Source: UBA4285 sp050944355 (GTDB lineage: Bacteria > Bacillota > Clostridia > Lachnospirales > Lachnospiraceae). Taken from it: DNA of 64,000 nucleotides. The stretch lies in assembly GCA_050944355.1 (NCBI GenBank), contig JBMNQX010000001.1, forward strand, positions 1-64,000, written 5' to 3'. Shown piece by piece: positions 8,952 through 17,383 of the stretch; the stretch's first letter is position 1; each line of letters opens with the position of its first letter. The notes under the pieces were generated by a model, which saw only the letters and a program-made list of their open reading frames with translations, searched no databases and was not told where the DNA came from. The translations under genes were made by a program, and so were the position numbers.

Positions 8952-8980
8952 TTGATTTCACGCTAAACCCCTGTTATCAT
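8952..8980 (+). promoter_or_regulatory. promoter of the CMD-like/ABC transporter operon
   Basis: TTGATT (8952-8957), 17-base spacer, TATCAT (8975-8980). It is the only good promoter between the abfA terminator and the end of the operon at 12544. Confidence 0.7.
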
Positions 8981-9057
8981 ACTTGAAAAGTAGGAATAGG
9001 CATTATTGCGGTCCTGGCGGCAATTCAGAGCCGCAACAAGAGGGAGGCAGAGTTACT

Positions 9058-9603
9058 ATGGCGAGAATTTCCAAAATCGATCCGGACACGGCGCCGGAAG
9101 ACGTCCGCGAGGCCATCCGGATTCATCTCTCGCAGGGCAGAAAGCTGACAAATGAGAAGCTGACGCTGCTGCACAATGTGAATGCGTTCAACGCGGTCGA
9201 GGCGGGGTCGTACCGTCTGGACGACGACCTGCAGAGGCTGATCGGGAGTCTGGACGGCGATTTGTACGAATATGCGATTTCGGTTTCTAACGACTGTCTG
9301 GTCTGCACGACGTATTTCGCAAAACTGCTGCGCGAGAAATACGGACTCGATCCGAACACGTTTCATCTCACGAAGCGTCAGGAAATGCTGATGCAGTTTG
9401 CCCGGAAAATGGGACACGATCCGAAAAGTATAACAGACGAGGAGTTTGAGGCTCTCAAGAAAGAATTTCTTGTGAACGGCGGGAAAGACGGAAAGCCCGT
9501 GACAGAGGAACAGGCCGAAGAAATCATGGTGGTGCTCGTGGCGATGGGCGCCATGATGGTGGCCAACAATTATGTGAATGACGCGCTTCGGGTCGACGCC
9601 TGA
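9058..9603 (+). CDS. carboxymuconolactone decarboxylase (AhpD)-like protein 1
   Basis: A 181-residue cytoplasmic all-helical protein resembling the CMD/AhpD fold. The core segment 'SNDCLVCTTYFAKLL' carries C80-x2-C83, placed like the redox cysteines of AhpD, but the histidine that follows them in AhpD is absent. The C-terminal helix 'VVLVAMGAMMVANNYVNDAL' resembles the helix where CMD proteins oligomerise. The assignment rests on local similarity and helix pattern, so it is tentative. ATG 9058 is preceded by AGGGAGG; the frame is open 25 codons upstream without a ribosome site. A shorter paralogue follows 17 bases later, and then an amino acid ABC transporter in the same operon. A disulfide or peroxide reductase linked to sulfur amino acid uptake is one guess. 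Confidence 0.5.
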   Translation: MARISKIDPDTAPEDVREAIRIHLSQGRKLTNEKLTLLHNVNAFNAVEAGSYRLDDDLQRLIGSLDGDLYEYAISVSNDCLVCTTYFAKLLREKYGLDPNTFHLTKRQEMLMQFARKMGHDPKSITDEEFEALKKEFLVNGGKDGKPVTEEQAEEIMVVLVAMGAMMVANNYVNDALRVDA

Positions 9604-9620
9604 GGCAGGAGAAGAGAAAA

Positions 9621-10136
9621 ATGGCGACATGGATTAAACCGATTACAGCTGAAACAGCAAGTGAAGAAGCAAAAGAAATCATCAGCAAGTACAAAATCGA
9701 CCTGAACAACTGCTCTCACAAAACAGTTGTCGAGCTGAACAACCCGACGGTCTTCAAATGCGTGGAACTGAACGCCTGGGATATGGACGACGAGGTCAAG
9801 AAAAAGGTCGGCGGGCGTTATGCGGACATCATCGAGGCCTCGGTATCCTGGAACAATCATTCTGTGATCTGCACGAACGCGTACGCGAAACTTCTGAAGG
9901 ACCGCTATGACATCGATATCAAAAATGATCCGGATTTTGCCGCAAAATTTGACGAAAAAGACAGAGTCGTATGGGACCTCGGCGCCGCGATCGCAAAAGA
10001 CATTCACAGCGTCGGACCCGATCTTCAGAAGCGGCTCAAGGAACAGTTCAGCGATGAGCAGATTATTGTGCTCGTCGGCATGGCCTCCGTCACGGAAGCC
10101 GACAATACGTTCGAGTCTGTGATGGACATCGAATGA
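9621..10136 (+). CDS. carboxymuconolactone decarboxylase-like protein 2
   Basis: A 171-residue paralogue of the preceding gene: 'SWNNHSVICTNAYAKLL' aligns with its 'SVSNDCLVCTTYFAKLL', and the C-terminal 'IIVLVGMASVTEADNTFESV' with its last helix. Here only the second cysteine of the pair remains, so this copy cannot do the same dithiol chemistry. It may be a structural partner in a hetero-oligomer or a substrate-binding variant. Start ATG 9621 follows AGGAGAAG. It lies between copy 1 and the transporter's binding protein with no gap for another promoter. Function unknown. Confidence 0.5.
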   Translation: MATWIKPITAETASEEAKEIISKYKIDLNNCSHKTVVELNNPTVFKCVELNAWDMDDEVKKKVGGRYADIIEASVSWNNHSVICTNAYAKLLKDRYDIDIKNDPDFAAKFDEKDRVVWDLGAAIAKDIHSVGPDLQKRLKEQFSDEQIIVLVGMASVTEADNTFESVMDIE

Positions 10137-10158
10137 GTACTGAAAGAGAGGAAGGATT

Positions 10159-11043
10159 ATGAGACATAAAAGATTTTTGGCGGGACTTTCAGCGGCGATT
10201 CTTTTGACAGGAATGCTCGCCGGCTGCGGTACCGCTTCGGGAACAGCGGACGCGTCAGCATCCGGAACCTCGGCGTCCGGTGACACGACGGCGAGTGCGT
10301 CTTCTTCGGAGGGCACCGATCTGCTGGAATCCATCAAGTCGGCCGGCGTCATGAAGGTCGGCGTGGAAGGCACATATCAGCCGTACAATTATCACGACGA
10401 TTCGGGCGAACTCGTAGGGCTCGACGTCGATATCGCGAAAGAAATCGGGAGCAGACTGGGAGTGGATGTCGAATTCACGGAGACTGACTGGGATTCTCTG
10501 CTGACATCGATGGATACCGGCCGGATCGACGTCGTCATCAGCGATGTTTCGATTTCCGATGAGCGTGAGGAAAAATACGACTTCACAGATCCGTATCTGT
10601 ATATCTATCGGTATGTCGTGACGCTCTCGACGAGCGACATCAGCAGTGTTGAGGATCTGGCTGGCAAGAAGGTCGCCACCTCTCTCACAAATGCGTTCAA
10701 CCCGCAGTGGGAAGCCTGGGGCGCGGAGGTTGTCCCGGTAGACACATCCGAACAGGCGCTGAGTCTGCTGGCCAGCGGCCGTGCTGACTTTGTCGCGGCG
10801 GATGATATTCTGTTCAAGACATATCAGGAGAACTTCCCGGAGTACGATCTGAAGATTGCGCTGCAGATCCCGAGCGATGTCGATGGAGCTGTGGACCGCG
10901 TCGCCATCCCGGTTCTGAAGGGTCAGACAGCATTTCTTGACGCTCTGAATTCCGCTCTGGACGAAATGCGGCAGGACGGAACTCTTTCTTCCATCTGTGA
11001 GAAGTATCTCGGAGAAGACTATACGCAGCCCCGCGAAGCGTGA
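10159..11043 (+). CDS. amino acid ABC transporter, substrate-binding lipoprotein
   Basis: Extracytoplasmic binding protein of the polar amino acid (SBP family 3) class, 294 residues. It has a signal sequence with lipobox 'LAGC' (C23), so it is anchored on the outer face of the membrane. A Ser/Thr/Ala-rich linker (about 24-55) precedes the binding domain, which opens with 'GVMKVGVEGTYQPYNYHDD' and has the family segments 'VGLDVDIAKEIG' and 'VISDVSISDEREEKYDFTDPY'. It is followed by the permease and ATPase, making a complete importer. The sequence resembles cystine and other polar amino acid binders, but the ligand cannot be fixed by eye. Confidence 0.93.
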   Translation: MRHKRFLAGLSAAILLTGMLAGCGTASGTADASASGTSASGDTTASASSSEGTDLLESIKSAGVMKVGVEGTYQPYNYHDDSGELVGLDVDIAKEIGSRLGVDVEFTETDWDSLLTSMDTGRIDVVISDVSISDEREEKYDFTDPYLYIYRYVVTLSTSDISSVEDLAGKKVATSLTNAFNPQWEAWGAEVVPVDTSEQALSLLASGRADFVAADDILFKTYQENFPEYDLKIALQIPSDVDGAVDRVAIPVLKGQTAFLDALNSALDEMRQDGTLSSICEKYLGEDYTQPREA

Positions 11044-11078
11044 GAAGAAAGTCAAACCAGGAAATGAGGTAAGGATTC

Positions 11079-11801
11079 ATGAGTGATCGGATACTGGAGA
11101 TCATATCCCAGTCATTTTTCCAAATTCTGATACCGGGCATTAAGGTAACCATACCCCTGACGCTGATCAGTTTTGCGCTGGGGCTTCTCATCGCGCTGTT
11201 TCTCGCCATGGTTCAGATTGCCAATGTGCCGGTGCTGAAACAGTTTGCGCTCGTGTACATCTGGTTTTTCCGCGGAACGCCGCTGCTCGTGCAGCTGTTC
11301 ATCGTTTTCTTCGGCCTCCCGTCTCTCGGGATCGTGCTGGATGCGTTTCCGGCGGCGGTGATCACATTTGCCCTGAATTCGGGGGCGTACAACGCTGAGA
11401 CGCTGCGGTCCGCGATTCTGGCGGTGCCTAAAGGGCAGACCGAGGCGGCGGAACTTGTCGGTCTGACATACGGCCAGACGATGCGCCGCATCATACTGCC
11501 GCAGGCGTTCCCGATTGCGTTTCCGCCACTGTTCAACAGCCTGATCGGAATGGTCAAGGACACGTCTCTTGCGTCGTCGATCACAGTCATCGAAATGTTC
11601 ACAAAGGCGCAGCAGATAGCTGCCAGAACGTTTGAGCCGTTTGTTCTGTATCTTGAGGCGGCCGCAATCTATCTGATGTTCTGCACCGTCCTGACGATTC
11701 TGCAGAAGTGGCTTGAGAAAAAAATGGTCTACCGCACGCCGGAGAGCAAGATGCTCTCTGCTGATGCCGGAAACGGCGGCGCCGCCGGAGGGGAGACTTG
11801 A
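11079..11801 (+). CDS. amino acid ABC transporter permease
   Basis: Membrane subunit of the importer, 240 residues with about five hydrophobic segments. It has the HisM/GlnP-type entry 'VTIPLTLISFALGLLIALFL', the 'WFFRGTPLLVQLF' motif, and the EAA loop 'EAAELVGLTYGQTMRRIILP' that contacts the ATPase. It probably works as a homodimer because only one permease gene is present. Start ATG 11079 follows a GAGGTAAGG site; the ATPase begins directly after its stop. Confidence 0.94.
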   Translation: MSDRILEIISQSFFQILIPGIKVTIPLTLISFALGLLIALFLAMVQIANVPVLKQFALVYIWFFRGTPLLVQLFIVFFGLPSLGIVLDAFPAAVITFALNSGAYNAETLRSAILAVPKGQTEAAELVGLTYGQTMRRIILPQAFPIAFPPLFNSLIGMVKDTSLASSITVIEMFTKAQQIAARTFEPFVLYLEAAAIYLMFCTVLTILQKWLEKKMVYRTPESKMLSADAGNGGAAGGET

Positions 11802-11803
11802 CG

Positions 11804-12544
11804 ATGCTGGAAGTGAAAAATGTTTACAAGAGTTTTGGCGACAATCATGTTCTGCAGGGCATCGACTTCAAGGTGGACAACGGGGAAGTTGTCGCGATTA
11901 TCGGACCGTCCGGGTCCGGTAAGACCACACTTCTGCGCTGCATAAGCTTTCTCGAGAGAGCGGACGCCGGCACGATTCATTTTGACGAGTTTAACTTTGA
12001 CATGGCGAAAATCAGCAAGAAGGACATCCACACGCTCCGAATGCAGATGGGGTTTGTGTTTCAGAACTTCAATCTTTTTGCCAACAAAACAGCGCTCGCC
12101 AATGTCATGGAGGGACTTGTGACTGCCCGCCATGAGCCTAAATCCGAGGCCGAAGAGCGCGCCCATGAAATGCTGAAAAAAGTCGGCATGGAAGACCGCG
12201 CAGACTACTACCCGGCCCAGCTTTCCGGCGGCCAGCAGCAGCGCGTCGCGATTGCCCGCGCCATCGCCTCAAATCCGCGCGTCGTGCTCTTTGACGAACC
12301 GACTTCGGCGCTCGACCCGGAGCTCACAGGCGAAGTGCTCACCGTCATGAAGAATCTCGCCGAAGAGGGCACGACGATGGTCGTCGTCACGCATGAGATG
12401 AAATTCGCGGAGAACGTCGCAAACCGCGTTGTTTTCATGGAAGGCGGCAACATCGTCGAGGAAAACACCTCAAAGGAATTCTTTCAGCACCCGCAGAAGG
12501 AACGCACGAAACAGTTCCTTCAGAAGACAGCCGGCGAGGTCTGA
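11804..12544 (+). CDS. amino acid ABC transporter ATP-binding protein
   Basis: ATPase of the importer, 246 residues from ATG 11804 (a TTG two codons earlier is also possible). Walker A 'GPSGSGKTT' (34-42), signature 'LSGGQQQR', Walker B 'VVLFDEPTSALDPE' and switch His in 'VVVTHEM' are all intact. It is closest in pattern to the GlnQ/TcyC group. It is the last gene of the operon starting at 9058, and a terminator follows. Confidence 0.95.
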   Translation: MLEVKNVYKSFGDNHVLQGIDFKVDNGEVVAIIGPSGSGKTTLLRCISFLERADAGTIHFDEFNFDMAKISKKDIHTLRMQMGFVFQNFNLFANKTALANVMEGLVTARHEPKSEAEERAHEMLKKVGMEDRADYYPAQLSGGQQQRVAIARAIASNPRVVLFDEPTSALDPELTGEVLTVMKNLAEEGTTMVVVTHEMKFAENVANRVVFMEGGNIVEENTSKEFFQHPQKERTKQFLQKTAGEV

Positions 12545-12593
12545 AACCAGTGTGCCGGCGCCTTGCGCAAACGAATGACAAATGAATCCACGA

Positions 12594-12630
12594 AGGGGGC
12601 TGTTTTATTATGAACAGCCCTCTGTTTTTA
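12594..12630 (+). terminator. terminator after the ABC operon
   Basis: Stem GGGCTGTT/AACAGCCC with a wobble extension, loop of about eight bases, then a T-run at 12624-12629. Confidence 0.85.
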
Positions 12631-12632
12631 TG

Positions 12633-12737
12633 AAACACGCGGGAAACGGGTGATACGCCCTGCTTATTCTCAAAGGCAGCGGCAGATCCCGCGCCTGGAG
12701 CAACCCCCGCAGGGGCTTTCCCGGGCAGTGGTGTTTT
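12633..12737 (+). promoter_or_regulatory. structured RNA leader of cbiMQO, cobalamin-riboswitch-like
   Basis: A closing stem, AAACAC (12633-12638) with GTGTTT (12731-12736), encloses a branched structure. One arm is GCGGG (12639-12643) with CCCGC (12688-12692), holding two smaller hairpins. The other is GCCTGG (12693-12698) with CCGGGC (12721-12726), capped by CCCC/GGGG. The strings 'GGGAAACGGGTG', a following CC, and 'CCCGCGCCTG' recall the core of cobalamin riboswitches ('GGGAA..GGTG' and 'CCCGC.ACTG'), but the usual 'GCCACTG' box is not found. A NiCo-type riboswitch or an unrelated leader is also possible. The position, 40 bases before a cobalt/nickel transporter gene, fits metal or B12 control. 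Confidence 0.4.
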
Positions 12738-12778
12738 CTTAAAATACAGAAAATGAGATACAGGGAGAGTCACGAAAC

Positions 12779-13762
12779 ATGCATATTCCTGACAACTATC
12801 TCAGCCCGCAGACCTGTGCGGCAATGACCGCTGTCATGGTTCCGGTCTGGGTGATTTCTGTCAAAAAAGTAAAAGAAGAACTGCCGAAAGAGAAGATACC
12901 GATGCTCGGTGTGGGAGCTGCCTTCTCGTTTCTCGGCATGATGTTTAATATACCGCTTCCGGGCGGGAGTACGGGTCACGCTGTCGGAGGCACTCTGATC
13001 GCCATGCTGCTGGGACCGTATGCGGCCTGCATTTCGATTTCCGTGGCGCTGGCAATCCAGGCGTTGTTGTTTGGAGACGGCGGCATCCTTGCGTTCGGCG
13101 CGAACTGTTTTAATATGGCGTTTGTCCTGCCTTTTGTCGGATATGCCGTGGCACAGCTGATCGGAAAGCGGTTAAAAGGGAACAGAGGACAGCTGATCAG
13201 TGCGGCAGTCGGTTCCTACGCCGGCATCAACGCAGCGGCGCTTTGTGCGGCGATCGAATTCGGCATACAGCCGTATTTGTTCCACGATGCTGCCGGAAAC
13301 GCCCTGTACTGTCCGTACGGTCTTGAAGTCTCGGTTCCGGCCATGATGATCGGGCATCTCACCGTTTTCGGACTGGCCGAGGTCGTGTACACGACAGCGA
13401 TTTACGCATTTGTGCGCAAAGTATCGCCTTCGATGATCCGCGAAAACGAGAGCGCAAAGACATCGGCAGGGCTCAAGGCTCTGATTGCCGCTCTGATCCT
13501 GGCGACTCCGCTCGGGCTTCTGGCGGCGGGCACTGCCTGGGGCGAATGGGGCGCCGACGAGATAGCGCAGACCGGAGCCGGCTACACGCCGTCCGGGATG
13601 CAGGACGGGTTCAGTTTCAGGGCGCTTCTGCCGGATTACAGTGTGGAAGGGGTTCCGGAGGCTTTCGGATATATCCTGTCTGCTGTCATCGGCGTGGCGC
13701 TGCTCATCATCGTATTCAAACTTCTTTCGCTGATTCCGCGGAAAAGAAAAGCGGGCGTATGA
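12779..13762 (+). CDS. cbiM: cobalt/nickel ECF transporter substrate-specific subunit CbiM
   Basis: Membrane S-component that binds and carries Co2+ or Ni2+. The 327-residue protein begins 'MHIPDNYLSP', the N-terminal His-containing metal-binding sequence of CbiM (the motif depends on the free amino end, which supports this start). About six membrane helices follow, including 'PGGSTGHAVGG'. The C-terminal part, with 'GTAWGEWG' and a last helix, matches the PDGLE domain that replaces a separate CbiN. Ribosome site GGGAGAG. Its stop overlaps the cbiQ start. Confidence 0.93.
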   Translation: MHIPDNYLSPQTCAAMTAVMVPVWVISVKKVKEELPKEKIPMLGVGAAFSFLGMMFNIPLPGGSTGHAVGGTLIAMLLGPYAACISISVALAIQALLFGDGGILAFGANCFNMAFVLPFVGYAVAQLIGKRLKGNRGQLISAAVGSYAGINAAALCAAIEFGIQPYLFHDAAGNALYCPYGLEVSVPAMMIGHLTVFGLAEVVYTTAIYAFVRKVSPSMIRENESAKTSAGLKALIAALILATPLGLLAAGTAWGEWGADEIAQTGAGYTPSGMQDGFSFRALLPDYSVEGVPEAFGYILSAVIGVALLIIVFKLLSLIPRKRKAGV

Positions 13763-14499
13763 CTTCAAAAATTTTGAGACTGATCGGAAAACTGTTTACC
13801 GATGATGTCCGGTATCCGAAAAATAATTCAGGAAAAAAGGCGGCCGGGAGCGTACTGCTTCTCTCCGCTTTTTTGTGCGTGATTCTCTGCTCGGTATCAA
13901 CAAATCCCTGGTTTGTGACAAGCATTCTGGCAGGTCTGCTTCTGATACTCGCCTCACGGACACCGGAGCAGATTGCGGCCGTTCTCAGGCCGACCCTGAT
14001 TGCCGTTTTCTTCGCGGCACTGATCACTCTGCCGGCGGCATTTATGGGGAGCCCTCGGACATTCAGCACGATTACGATGAAGACGGCGGAATCCGTTATG
14101 CTGCTCGCCATGGCCGCGGAACAGCTGGGATGGAAGGGAATGACGCAGGCCGCTTCATCCCTGCATCTGCCGGACCTTTTCATCATGACGCTCGACACGG
14201 CCGTGCGCTATCTGCACATTCTCGGGCGGTTTGCCGTCCGCATGAACGAGGCCGTGAGCCTGCGTCAGGTCGGTGAAAAAAACTGGAAGACCGCCGGGAC
14301 AGGCGGCATTCTGGGAACAACATTTCTGAAGTCGCAGAGAATGGCGCAGATGAACACAGAGGCCATGACATGCCGCTGCTTTGACGGTACTTACAAACAT
14401 CTGTACCGCCACCGCTTCAACGTCTCTGACGCGGCCGTGATCGCGGCGGACGCGGCCGTCATTGTCCTGTTTGTCTGTCTGCAGTCTGCCGCGGCCTGA
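13759..14499 (+). CDS. cbiQ: cobalt/nickel ECF transporter membrane subunit CbiQ
   Basis: Transmembrane T-component that couples CbiM to the ATPase. The product is 246 residues from ATG 13759, which overlaps the cbiM stop in an ATGA arrangement; the frame extends further upstream inside cbiM without meaning. Hydrophobic helices lie at about 35-90, and the coupling segments 'RYLHILGRFAVRMNEAVSLRQ' region and 'RMAQMNTEAMTCRCFDG' match the CbiQ/EcfT pattern with its short Ala-Arg-Gly-like motifs in diverged form. One more helix closes the protein. Confidence 0.88.
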   Translation: MTSKILRLIGKLFTDDVRYPKNNSGKKAAGSVLLLSAFLCVILCSVSTNPWFVTSILAGLLLILASRTPEQIAAVLRPTLIAVFFAALITLPAAFMGSPRTFSTITMKTAESVMLLAMAAEQLGWKGMTQAASSLHLPDLFIMTLDTAVRYLHILGRFAVRMNEAVSLRQVGEKNWKTAGTGGILGTTFLKSQRMAQMNTEAMTCRCFDGTYKHLYRHRFNVSDAAVIAADAAVIVLFVCLQSAAA

Positions 14500-14516
14500 A
14501 CGGAAAGGAATCAGGA

Positions 14517-15221
14517 ATGACTTCAAAGTCCGAACCACTCATATCTCTGACAAATGTCAGTTTTAAGTACCGCGGGTATGAAGAAAAAGCGCTTGACGGT
14601 GTGAATGCCAGATTTTATCCCGGGCGCTGTTATACACTGGAAGGCCCGAACGGATGCGGAAAATCGACGCTGTTCCGGATTCTGCTCGGACTTGATTTTC
14701 CGGACGAAGGCGAATATATCTTTAAGGGTACACCCATAACAGCCAGGAAAATGCGCGACGAGACATTTGCCAGGAATTTCCACAGGCAGATCGGATTTGT
14801 GTTTCAGGACAGCGAGGTACAGCTGTTTACACAATCCGTGACCGATGAGATCGCGTTCGGGCTGTATCAGCTGCACAAGCCGGAGGACGAGATCCGGGCG
14901 GTGACAGAGAAGTATCTGAAGCTGTTCGGGCTCGAGGCGCTGCGCGACAGAGCGCCGTTTACACTCTCAGGCGGTGAAAAACGGCGCGTGGCGTTTGCGG
15001 CGGTGTTCGCGATGGATCCGGATGTGATTGTGATCGACGAGCCGCTCAGCGGGCTTGACGAGAAGGGACAGAGATTTATCACGGATTTTCTCAGAAGTCT
15101 GAAGTCCGGCAATCATCTGGTCATCGTGTCGACCCACAACCGTGAGCTCGCGGGGCAGATCGCGGACGTGCACATGCATATGGCTGAGGGAAAAATACAG
15201 AGTGTCGAAGGAGAAATATGA
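14517..15221 (+). CDS. cbiO: cobalt/nickel ECF transporter ATPase CbiO
   Basis: ATP-binding subunit of the ECF importer, 234 residues. Walker A 'GPNGCGKST' (43-51), the ECF/CbiO Q-loop region 'IGFVFQDSEVQLF', signature 'LSGGEKRRVAFA' and Walker B 'VIVIDEPLSGLD' are all present. Only one ATPase gene is in the operon, so it should form a homodimer. The stop overlaps the next start by four bases. Confidence 0.94.
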   Translation: MTSKSEPLISLTNVSFKYRGYEEKALDGVNARFYPGRCYTLEGPNGCGKSTLFRILLGLDFPDEGEYIFKGTPITARKMRDETFARNFHRQIGFVFQDSEVQLFTQSVTDEIAFGLYQLHKPEDEIRAVTEKYLKLFGLEALRDRAPFTLSGGEKRRVAFAAVFAMDPDVIVIDEPLSGLDEKGQRFITDFLRSLKSGNHLVIVSTHNRELAGQIADVHMHMAEGKIQSVEGEI

Positions 15222-15769
15222 TGGAACTGCATGACGGAAGACCGGAGAGTATGGAAGGCCGCAGCGAGGCAGAGATTCACACATACGATGTGCTCGACAG
15301 TCTTGGCATTCATTACTGGCAGACCGACCACGAGAGACCGGCGGAGACGATGGAAGACTGCCGCGAGGTTGACGCCGTCCTGCAGGCAGCGATCTGCAAG
15401 AATCTTTTTCTCTGCAACCGTCAGAAGACGAAGTATTATATGCTGATGATGCCGGGCGACAAGAATTTCAAGACGAAGGAGCTTTCCGGGCAGATTCATT
15501 CTGCGCGGCTTTCGTTTGCACCGGAGGAGGACATGGTGAAATTTCTGCACATTCATCCCGGCGCCGTGAGCGTCATGGGACTGATGAACGACACGGAAAA
15601 TCACGTGCAGCTTCTGATCGACGAAGATATTCTGAAGAGTGAGTATCTGGGGTGCCACCCCTGTGTCAATACTTCGAGTCTGAAGATCCGCATGAAAGAT
15701 ATTACCGACGTATTTCTTCCGGCCGTACACCACGACTACATCGCCGTGCATCTGACAGGTGAAGACTGA
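15218..15769 (+). CDS. YbaK/ProX-type aminoacyl-tRNA deacylase
   Basis: A 183-residue protein of the YbaK/ProRS-editing superfamily, which hydrolyses mischarged tRNA such as Ala-tRNA(Pro). Family features include 'GIHYWQTDHERPAETMED' near residue 30, 'AAICKNLFLCNRQKTKYYML' with the conserved Lys, and 'LHIHPGAVSVMGLMND'. This layout is nearest to the ProXp-ala/PrdX group. ATG 15218 (or the ATG right after it) overlaps the cbiO stop, so translation is coupled to the metal transporter, a combination I cannot explain. Confidence 0.85.
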   Translation: MMELHDGRPESMEGRSEAEIHTYDVLDSLGIHYWQTDHERPAETMEDCREVDAVLQAAICKNLFLCNRQKTKYYMLMMPGDKNFKTKELSGQIHSARLSFAPEEDMVKFLHIHPGAVSVMGLMNDTENHVQLLIDEDILKSEYLGCHPCVNTSSLKIRMKDITDVFLPAVHHDYIAVHLTGED

Positions 15770-15782
15770 CGCCGCACAGGTG

Positions 15783-15826
15783 TATAATCTGAAAAATCCT
15801 GTCAGTCAGGCGATTCCTTCCGCCTG
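15783..15826 (+). promoter_or_regulatory. possible promoter and leader hairpin of a MATE gene
   Basis: TATAAT at 15783-15788 preceded by TG, but without a good -35 box. A stem CAGGCG/CGCCTG (15807-15826) lies in the short leader before the gene at 15851. Confidence 0.4.
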
Positions 15827-15850
15827 CTCACGGCGAAAGGTTTTTCGTTT

Positions 15851-17218
15851 ATGAAAAAAGTCAATTTTGAAAACGGCAATATCACAGGCAATATTCTGCA
15901 GACGGCTTTTCCGATGCTGATCGCGCAGGTTCTGAATCTGCTCTACAACATTGTGGACCGCATTTATATCGGGCGGATTCCGGATGTGGGCACGGAAGCG
16001 CTCGGCGCGGTCGGATTCTGCTTCCCGGTCATCATTATTGTCACCGCGTTTACAAATATGTTCGGGATGGGCGGTTCGCCGCTCTTCTCCATGGAGCTGG
16101 GCAAAAAGGAGCCGGTAGAAGCGGCAAAGATTCTGAACACATCGCTCCGCCTTCTGATCGTTTCCGCCGTTCTTATCACCGTTTTCGGAGAACTGTTCGC
16201 CTCTCCTCTGCTGCGGCTTTTCGGCGCCGGAGAAGAGGAGCTTTTTTACGCGCTCCCGTATCTTCAGATTTATCTGACAGGGACTCTTTTTTCTATGATA
16301 AGCACCGGCATAAACCCGTATATCAACGCGGAAGGGTACTCCGTCTTCGGCATGATAACGGTTGTGATCGGGGCTGCCGCCAATCTGATTCTGGATCCCC
16401 TTTTTATCTTCGCGCTGAATCTCGGCGTGCGGGGTGCCGCCATAGCGACCGTGATCTCGCAGGCGCTCTCGGCCGCATTTGTCATCTGGTTCCTCAGAAG
16501 CGGGAAAAATGAATTCCGGATTCACTGGCACAGGGATTCAGGCGGGCGCTGGCTTCCGTACGGCTCGAAAATCGCAAGTCTCGGGCTGACGCCGTTCATC
16601 ATGTCCGTGACCAATTCGCTCGTCTCTGTGTGCTGCAACAACATGCTCATGCGCTGGGGCGGACCAATATATGTTTCGGCGATGACGACGGTGAATTCGG
16701 TGCGGCAGATTCTGGACACGCCGGTCATGGCCATAACAGAAGGGACTTCGCCGGCCATCAGCTATAACTATGGGGCGGGGAGGCCGAAACTGATCAAAAA
16801 GGCCGTGCGCGTCATGGTGCTTCTGACCGTTCCCTATACGGCACTCGTGTGGGCCCTGATTATGATCGAACCCGCAATGTTCGTGCGGATTTTTACGCAG
16901 GATGTGGAACTGATTTCTGTCGCGGCGCCCGCGCTGCATCTGTATTTCCTCGCGTTTATCTTTCAGGCGCTGCAGTACAGCGGACAGACGGTGTTCAAGG
17001 CGCTGAACAAAAAGAAAAAAGCGATATTTTTCAGTCTGTTCCGGAAGGTGATTCTGGTGATTCCGCTGACGATTCTTCTGCCGGGCCTGGGTTTCGGCAC
17101 GGACGGCGTATTCATGGCGGAACCGGTCTCAAACTTTATCGGCGGGCTCGCCTGCTTTACCACTATGATTCTCACCGTCTGGCCGGAACTCGCGAAAATG
17201 GAAAATTCGCAAGTCTGA
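15851..17218 (+). CDS. MATE family efflux transporter
   Basis: A 455-residue membrane protein with about twelve hydrophobic helices in the two-repeat MATE layout. Typical segments are 'MLIAQVLNLLYNIVDRIYIG' at the start of repeat 1, 'GMGGSPLFSMELGKK' in the first loop, and 'GTSPAISYNYGAGRP' in repeat 2. Such proteins export cationic drugs or metabolites by Na+ or H+ antiport. AAAGG lies ten bases before the ATG. It follows the cbi operon but appears to have its own promoter; the substrate is unknown. Confidence 0.93.
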   Translation: MKKVNFENGNITGNILQTAFPMLIAQVLNLLYNIVDRIYIGRIPDVGTEALGAVGFCFPVIIIVTAFTNMFGMGGSPLFSMELGKKEPVEAAKILNTSLRLLIVSAVLITVFGELFASPLLRLFGAGEEELFYALPYLQIYLTGTLFSMISTGINPYINAEGYSVFGMITVVIGAAANLILDPLFIFALNLGVRGAAIATVISQALSAAFVIWFLRSGKNEFRIHWHRDSGGRWLPYGSKIASLGLTPFIMSVTNSLVSVCCNNMLMRWGGPIYVSAMTTVNSVRQILDTPVMAITEGTSPAISYNYGAGRPKLIKKAVRVMVLLTVPYTALVWALIMIEPAMFVRIFTQDVELISVAAPALHLYFLAFIFQALQYSGQTVFKALNKKKKAIFFSLFRKVILVIPLTILLPGLGFGTDGVFMAEPVSNFIGGLACFTTMILTVWPELAKMENSQV

Positions 17219-17265
17219 ATTTTTCTGGCCGCGCTGTCCGGGGTCTTTTCTGCATCGGTGACAAG

Positions 17266-17294
17266 TTGCATTTTTCCTGTATTTACGGTTAAAT
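17266..17294 (+). promoter_or_regulatory. possible promoter of the GH28 gene
   Basis: TTGCAT (17266-17271), 17-base spacer, TTAAAT (17289-17294), about 90 bases before the ATG at 17384. Confidence 0.4.
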
Positions 17295-17383
17295 AATCCG
17301 TGTATATATCCGGGTTCGAAACGAGAAACTCAGCTCACAATTGTCAACTGAAATAATGTCTGAAAGGGGACAGGGACAGGTAA

